Positions 58,683 through 64,000 of a stretch of DNA of 64,000 nt are shown here, piece after piece. A program made the position numbers and the translations under genes. The stretch is taken from contig JAFDZC010000004.1 in the NCBI GenBank assembly GCA_018267095.1, positions 1-64,000 on the forward strand, given 5' to 3'. This stretch comes from Bacteroidota bacterium. GTDB lineage: Bacteria; Bacteroidota; Bacteroidia; Flavobacteriales; Flavobacteriaceae. The first letter of the stretch is position 1. Each line of letters begins with the position of its first letter. The notes beneath the pieces are model-generated. The model did no database searches and was not told where the DNA came from. It worked only from the letters and a program-made list of their open reading frames with translations.

Positions 58683-61600
58683 ATGAAAACAAGAATCAAG
58701 CTGGTAGTCACTACATTGATTTTATTTATTAATTTCAGTTTACACGCACAAAGCAATTACTACTATTACAAAGGCCAAAAAGTTTATTTACAGTTAGAAA
58801 AAAAATACCTGACCGTCAACGTAAAAGCCAGTTTTCAAACTTCAACTTTAAATGGTTTAAACATCATTTCTTCGGATTTAAGTGTTTTAAGTTGCATTCC
58901 CGGCGAAGAACCGCAAAGAATTTTAAATCTTGAATTCCAAACTATTCCGGATGATATTGAATTTCTTGAAAAGATAAATTCATTAAAAAACAATCCCGAC
59001 ATAACCAATATCGCATACCATTTCAAAAATACTCCATCAAAATCAATGAGTACTTCGAACATCTTTTATGTGAAACTAAAAAAATATTCAGATGTTGAAC
59101 TATTACAAAATAAAGCCCTTGAAAAAAATGTAAAAATTGAAGGTGAGAATAAATTTATGCCTTTATGGTATAGATTGTCCTGTAACATCACTAATAATTC
59201 TATAGAATCATCAAACTACTTTTATGAAACAGGTCTATTTGCAGACGTTGATCCAGGGTTTTTGTTTGATTTTAAATCAAATTTAGTGGAGGAACCGTGC
59301 AGCAATGATTCACAGTTAAATGAGATGTGGGGCTATCAAAACAGTGCAAATCCAAACATTGATATTAATATGTGCCAAGCATGGAACATCACAGAGGGAA
59401 ATGGAATAAAAGTGGCTATTATGGATTCTGGTGTCGATAAAACTCATATAGATTTATCCGCCAACATTGACCCTTCTAGTTTTGACACTTGCTTTGGTAA
59501 TGGTTCATCCCCAAGTCAACTATATTGGGATCACGCTACGGGAGTCGCTGGAATTATTGCTGCCGTAAAAAATAATGAAACGATGATTGCCGGAGTAGCT
59601 CCGCAATCTAAAATTCTAGATATAAGTAACAAATTCTTAACGCAATATGCCCAATTTCCAGAACAATTAGCAAATGGGATAAATTGGGCTTGGATGAATG
59701 GTGCTGATGTCATCAATAACTCCTACGGTGATCAAGGCGGCAACTATTATAATTATTATCACAGCGCTATTTTAGAAAACGCTTTTGAAAATGCTATAAC
59801 ACAAGGCAGAGGTGGACTAGGGTGTGTCGTCACTTTTTCCTCAGGAAATTGGACAAATGTCGATTATCCAGCCAACTCCAATCCAGACTTTTTAGTTGTC
59901 GGAGGAATAAATTCAACCGGTGAAAGATCTGTATATTCATCAAACGTCAATTCCTCAGCTTTTGGGCAAACTTTAGATGTGGTAGCTCCGGGCAGCAATG
60001 TTCTCACTCTAGCAAATGGCGACGAAACTATAAATGACTATGGCACTTCTATTTCTGCACCTCACGTTTCTGGAATTGCTGCTTTGATACTTTCTGTAAA
60101 TCCATGTTTAAGCCAAAAGCAAGTCGTAAAAATTATTGAAAAAACTTCGCAAAAAGTAGGCAACTATAATTACATCCAAACCGACCAAAGACCAAACGGA
60201 ACTTGGAATAATGAAATGGGATATGGCTTAGTTGATGCCTATGCTGCCGTTCAATTAGCACAACAAATGTACTCTGCTACACTAGATCTGATGGTCAAAG
60301 ACGGCACAGATGATTTTGGTCTAGAGCCAAACAATTCAACTCCGATTATGTGGGCCAGTACTGACATTTGGGTTCGAAACACCGATGATAATATCGAGGA
60401 ACATGAAAATCCCTTCTATAATGCTATGATACCAAACTTTGCATACATCCGCATCACAAACAAAAGCTGTGTTCCATCTTCAGGTAACGAACAATTGAAG
60501 TTTTATTGGGCAAAGGCAGGTACATCCTTAGAGTGGCCTGATACTTGGGATGGCCAACACTATTTCCCGGCTCCAAATAATAGTTCTTTGTTGGGTGCTC
60601 CGGTCACTCCAAATCCGAGCACTACAATACCGGTCATCCAACCGGGGCAAGAAAAAATTATAAAAGTCCCATTTTTAGTTCCAAATCCCAATGACTATAC
60701 CTTTGCAGGCGAAGATAAGTGGCATTTTTGTCTACTTGCAAAAATTGAATCTGCAGAAGACCCAACACAAGAAACCAACAATTTATATTCATTTGTACAA
60801 AACAACAACAACTTAGCATGGAAAAATGTTACAGTCGTGGATGTTGCAGATGTAACAGCAGAAAACCCCAATGCAAATATCGGAGGAATAGTAGCGGTGG
60901 GCAATCCGTTTGATGAACCTAAAACATTCTACCTTGAGATGATTAAGGAAGACCTTGAAACCGGAAAAAACATTTACGATGAGGCCGAAGTAAGTATTAA
61001 AATGGATAACGTATTGTACCAAGCATGGAAACGAGGAGGCGAAGAGGCTCAAAAACTTGATGCAACTTCAGATGAAAAAAGAAAAATCGTTAAAGGCAAT
61101 AATGTTATTTTAGATAACTTATCATTTCTTCCAAATGAAATGGGTACCCTGAACGTCAAATTTAACTTTTTAACCAAGGAGCTAACTGAAAAATCAAAGT
61201 TCATTTACCATGTTATCCAAAAAGATGCCGTTACCGGATCAGTCATAGGGGGCGAAACTTATGTTATCAAAAAGAAATCCAGACCCATTTTTACAGCAGA
61301 TGCGGGGGGTGACAAAGAAGTAGATCAAAACGAAATCATTACCATAAGTGCACAACAAATCAATGAAGCGGCCTTATACAATTGGTACGATATGTCCGGA
61401 AATTTAATCTTCCAAGGTAAAGACTTGACCGTTTCAGCTGACATCGTAAAAAAATATAAATTAGAAGTGATTGCCACAAAAGACGGATTTAAAGACTACA
61501 CCCAAGTAGAAGTAAAATTTAAGCCTAGTTCATTGCAAAGCATAGCCCCTAATCCCGCATCAAATCTAATTAATGTACAATACAAATTAAACGATGTTAG

Positions 61601-61781
61601 TTCAGCCTATTTGATGATTGTTGGTAGTTATGGCACGGTTGGTAACTCAAATAATTATATCTTAGACATCAATAGTTCTGAAACAACTCTGGATATTTCT
61701 GCTTATCAAAATGGTTTCTACACATTAGCCCTTGTTTGTAATGGACAAATTATTGATGCAAAAACACTGATTAAAAACTAA
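58683..61781 (+). CDS. Secreted S8 (subtilisin-like) protease with T9SS tail
   Basis: The 1032-residue product has a signal peptide (about 1-23, ending SLHAQ), an N-terminal pro-region (about 24-210), and an S8 catalytic domain (about 225-525). The triad is Asp in KVAIMDSGVDKTH, His in YWDHATGVAGIIAA and Ser in YGTSISAPHVSGIAALI. Beta-sandwich and PKD-like domains follow (about 540-950). The C-terminal 80 residues (SLQSIAPNPASNLINVQY to the end) match a type IX secretion sorting domain. The enzyme is expected to be exported and released or bound at the surface. It is 5 bases upstream of the next gene, so the two are cotranscribed. Confidence 0.92.
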   Translation: MKTRIKLVVTTLILFINFSLHAQSNYYYYKGQKVYLQLEKKYLTVNVKASFQTSTLNGLNIISSDLSVLSCIPGEEPQRILNLEFQTIPDDIEFLEKINSLKNNPDITNIAYHFKNTPSKSMSTSNIFYVKLKKYSDVELLQNKALEKNVKIEGENKFMPLWYRLSCNITNNSIESSNYFYETGLFADVDPGFLFDFKSNLVEEPCSNDSQLNEMWGYQNSANPNIDINMCQAWNITEGNGIKVAIMDSGVDKTHIDLSANIDPSSFDTCFGNGSSPSQLYWDHATGVAGIIAAVKNNETMIAGVAPQSKILDISNKFLTQYAQFPEQLANGINWAWMNGADVINNSYGDQGGNYYNYYHSAILENAFENAITQGRGGLGCVVTFSSGNWTNVDYPANSNPDFLVVGGINSTGERSVYSSNVNSSAFGQTLDVVAPGSNVLTLANGDETINDYGTSISAPHVSGIAALILSVNPCLSQKQVVKIIEKTSQKVGNYNYIQTDQRPNGTWNNEMGYGLVDAYAAVQLAQQMYSATLDLMVKDGTDDFGLEPNNSTPIMWASTDIWVRNTDDNIEEHENPFYNAMIPNFAYIRITNKSCVPSSGNEQLKFYWAKAGTSLEWPDTWDGQHYFPAPNNSSLLGAPVTPNPSTTIPVIQPGQEKIIKVPFLVPNPNDYTFAGEDKWHFCLLAKIESAEDPTQETNNLYSFVQNNNNLAWKNVTVVDVADVTAENPNANIGGIVAVGNPFDEPKTFYLEMIKEDLETGKNIYDEAEVSIKMDNVLYQAWKRGGEEAQKLDATSDEKRKIVKGNNVILDNLSFLPNEMGTLNVKFNFLTKELTEKSKFIYHVIQKDAVTGSVIGGETYVIKKKSRPIFTADAGGDKEVDQNEIITISAQQINEAALYNWYDMSGNLIFQGKDLTVSADIVKKYKLEVIATKDGFKDYTQVEVKFKPSSLQSIAPNPASNLINVQYKLNDVSSAYLMIVGSYGTVGNSNNYILDINSSETTLDISAYQNGFYTLALVCNGQIIDAKTLIKN

Positions 61782-61786
61782 AAGTT

Positions 61787-62449
61787 ATGAAAAAAATATT
61801 TTTTACAATCATTGTATTGGCACTCTCGCAATCAATACAAGCGTTATCAATTCAAGAATTAAGCGCATCTCCTTCTAATCAAGATATTTTAGTCCACCTA
61901 AAAGTATTTGAGGGGCATTACTTTGAGTATAACAATTACTCCTATTCCATTGATGGCGAAGTGATAACATTAAACATCTGTTATACACCAATAACTCTAT
62001 CAATCATCACAACCAAAGAAAACGATTTTATTATTCCTAATGTCAATTCAGCCGCTTTCAATTATACTTTGATTGTTAATGTCAACTATCGAAATTGGAA
62101 TGGGTCAGAATATATCTGCGAATTTAATGCTCAGTCAGATACAGAGATAATACAATTCTCAACACCGCTCAGTGCAACGGTTACCTTATCCTCAAGTAAC
62201 TTTCTTGAAAACCATAATAAATTAAAATTATTTCCAAATCCTACTTCTGGTATCATTGAATTCCCAGTTGATTACATTGCAATGGTCAGATCTATCAAAA
62301 TATATGATAACATCGGTAGACTGATAAAAGCCTGCGATAATTCCATTTCAAATGCAATTAACTTAGGTTCATTGGTCGATGGCATCTACCTAATTGAAAT
62401 TACGACCGATACAGAAAAAGCGATTCAAAAAATATTGCTTAAAAAATAG
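61787..62449 (+). CDS. Small secreted protein with T9SS sorting domain
   Basis: The 220-residue product has a signal peptide (MKKIFFTIIVLALSQSIQAL), an unknown beta-rich domain of about 110 residues, and a C-terminal T9SS type A sorting domain (KLKLFPNPTSGIIEFPVDYI, DNIGRLIKACD and a VDGIYLIEITTDTEKAIQK-like end). It sits between two S8 protease genes with only 5 bases before it. It might be a protease inhibitor or accessory protein, but this is a guess from position. Confidence 0.8.
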   Translation: MKKIFFTIIVLALSQSIQALSIQELSASPSNQDILVHLKVFEGHYFEYNNYSYSIDGEVITLNICYTPITLSIITTKENDFIIPNVNSAAFNYTLIVNVNYRNWNGSEYICEFNAQSDTEIIQFSTPLSATVTLSSSNFLENHNKLKLFPNPTSGIIEFPVDYIAMVRSIKIYDNIGRLIKACDNSISNAINLGSLVDGIYLIEITTDTEKAIQKILLKK

Positions 62450-62525
62450 AATTTGAAGTTTTTCAGAATCTAAAAATATCACTTTAACTAATTGTCAGAG
62501 ATTTTAACCATACAACTTTTTTACC

Positions 62526-64000
62526 ATGAAAAAATATTATTTCACTTTATTTATTTGTCTTTTCATTGTTCAAGCAAAAGCACAAGAAACTGCCTTTTAT
62601 TACACCTTTAACAATCAAAAAATAAATCTTACAAAAATCACAGGTAAGTATTTAGTTGAATTTCCTATGGGGCTTTTCAACAACAATAATATTCCTTCCG
62701 GCCAGAAGTTAAATGACAAAACATTCATAGTTGCACAAACAGACGGGTTAGAAAATTATGGCCTAAACGCAAGAGTATATCCAAACTATTTAACGGATGA
62801 TGGCAAAGAAATTTATTACCCCTCCGAGATAATTTTGCATTTTAAAGAGGGAGTTGGCGAAGCTGCAAAAAGTAATTTGTTAACCACAAATAATTTAGAA
62901 TATTTAAAATCATCATTGTCATTCAGCATCCTAAAAACAAATGCGGACCCTCTGGAAATATCAAAAAAAATATACGAAAGCGGTTTTGTCGACTATTGCA
63001 CACCAAATTTTTTTGTTAGGATGGACAAAACTGCACTTTCAGACCCACCTAATGACGAATATTACAGCCAACAATGGTACTTAAATAATACAGGACAAGG
63101 GTCAAACGATGGTCATTCAACAACTGTCGATGCCGATATAGATGCCCCAGAGGCATGGGACATATCAAAAGGCGATCCACATGTAGTGGTAGCGGTCATT
63201 GATGAAGGGGTTACCAGTAATCATCCTGATTTGCCAAATACCCGACAAATAAGATTAAACGGCAGTAATTTTGCAGCTGCCTTCGACGGGACCAACAATC
63301 CCGATGATCCATCTCCGACAGTCTCCACAACAACTGGTTATAATCACGGAAACGCTTGTGCTGGCATTATTGCCGCTACACAAAACAACGGCATTGGTAT
63401 TACGGGTATCGCACCATTATGTCGTATAATGCCTGTAAAAATACCCTTAGGTATCAATGGCCCTCAAGCATCAGACTTTGCAGGGGCTATTGACTTTGCG
63501 GTTGCCAATGGTGCTGACATACTTTCAAATAGTTGGGGAATCCCTACAACTTTAACAAATGTGCAACCAGCTGTTGTCTTTGCAATACAAAATGCAGTCA
63601 ACAACAATAAAGTAGTTGTTTTTTCTGCAGGTAATACAGCAAATCGAGTGATAGGAGAGCGAGGTTCATGGGGATTCTTGGGGTTTCCGGCTAATTCAAA
63701 TGTGACTGGAATGATTAATGTTGGTGCCTCAGACAGAAATAACTTGGTGGCAAATTACAGCCCTAGTGGTGCTTCTGAATACAATGATGTCACAACTGGC
63801 TTAAAGCTCAATATGGTTGCACCGTCAAGTACGGCTATTAACGCACATATTCCCGGAGAAGCATCCAATATTTGGACCATTGACATCCCTGGAGCTGATT
63901 ATGGCTACAACTCTTGGAGAGAAGCAGTCACTTCTCCCCTCCCTGCAATAGGTGAACTTCTACCGAACTCAGGAACCAATTTTACTGACTATACAGGAAG
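62526..64000 (+). CDS. Secreted S8 protease, C-terminus beyond window
   Basis: The visible 491 codons start MKKYYFTLFICLFIVQAKAQ, a signal peptide, followed by a pro-region (about 20-170) and the start of an S8 catalytic domain. Asp is in VVVAVIDEGVTSNHPDLP and His is in GYNHGNACAGIIAA; the expected catalytic Ser lies past the right edge. The motif FSAGNTANRV is the oxyanion-hole region. The gene runs off the window, so length and any sorting domain are unknown. It follows a short gap after the T9SS protein and belongs to the same protease cluster. Confidence 0.9.
   Translation, partial: MKKYYFTLFICLFIVQAKAQETAFYYTFNNQKINLTKITGKYLVEFPMGLFNNNNIPSGQKLNDKTFIVAQTDGLENYGLNARVYPNYLTDDGKEIYYPSEIILHFKEGVGEAAKSNLLTTNNLEYLKSSLSFSILKTNADPLEISKKIYESGFVDYCTPNFFVRMDKTALSDPPNDEYYSQQWYLNNTGQGSNDGHSTTVDADIDAPEAWDISKGDPHVVVAVIDEGVTSNHPDLPNTRQIRLNGSNFAAAFDGTNNPDDPSPTVSTTTGYNHGNACAGIIAATQNNGIGITGIAPLCRIMPVKIPLGINGPQASDFAGAIDFAVANGADILSNSWGIPTTLTNVQPAVVFAIQNAVNNNKVVVFSAGNTANRVIGERGSWGFLGFPANSNVTGMINVGASDRNNLVANYSPSGASEYNDVTTGLKLNMVAPSSTAINAHIPGEASNIWTIDIPGADYGYNSWREAVTSPLPAIGELLPNSGTNFTDYTG

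Overview
The window is chromosomal DNA of a member of the Bacteroidota, almost certainly the family Flavobacteriaceae and close to Flavobacterium. The evidence is the promoter form TTTG-n19/20-TAnnTTTG seen before the tRNA genes and at the left edge, SusC/SusD genes, type IX secretion sorting tails, two-gene transketolase, RteC and DUF6520 proteins, and flavobacterial intergenic elements. No database search was run; family names rest on motifs read from the translations.

Positions 1-28100 are mostly core genome. The left edge holds what looks like an rRNA-operon promoter reading out of the window. Next come thrS-infC-rpmI-rplT; a cyanophycin cluster (isoaspartyl peptidase and cyanophycinase on the minus strand, cyanophycin synthetase divergent on plus); a secreted dipeptidyl-peptidase; a TPR histidine kinase with a LytTR regulator; dnaB, accA, an EamA transporter, a LptF/LptG-type permease and tgt; DUF4199; transketolase in two genes; an FKBP lipoprotein, an S4 protein, a phosphoribosyltransferase and shikimate kinase; then two identical tRNA-Lys genes and tRNA-Leu(GAG).

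Positions 28100 to about 58300 read as an accessory or integrated region. It opens with a tyrosine recombinase directly after tRNA-Leu. It continues with a cargo of an AraC-type regulator, a MauE-like redox membrane protein, two small exported four-cysteine proteins (DUF6520 type) and a convergent S9 peptidase-SusD-SusC set. A five-gene restriction-like operon follows: an HTH controller, a GHKL/MORC-type ATPase, a Z1 helicase, a DUF4420 PD-(D/E)XK protein and an AIPR protein, with a convergent C5 cytosine methyltransferase. After that come a decayed winged-helix gene, an AbiE toxin-antitoxin pair, RteC, a TPR-AraC regulator, and an excisionase/replication-initiator/DnaC-like ATPase module. I found no matching attachment-site pair, so the element's right end is unproven.

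Positions 58683-64000 hold two subtilisin-like (S8) proteases flanking a small secreted protein with a T9SS sorting domain. The second protease runs off the window.

The most interesting parts are the MORC-Z1-DUF4420-AIPR-Dcm locus with its palindromic control region, the locus of small four-cysteine proteins with MauE, SusCD and a peptidase, paired TTCYAGAA boxes shared by two regulator promoters, a nested 26-bp inverted repeat upstream of tgt, and two families of structured intergenic elements.
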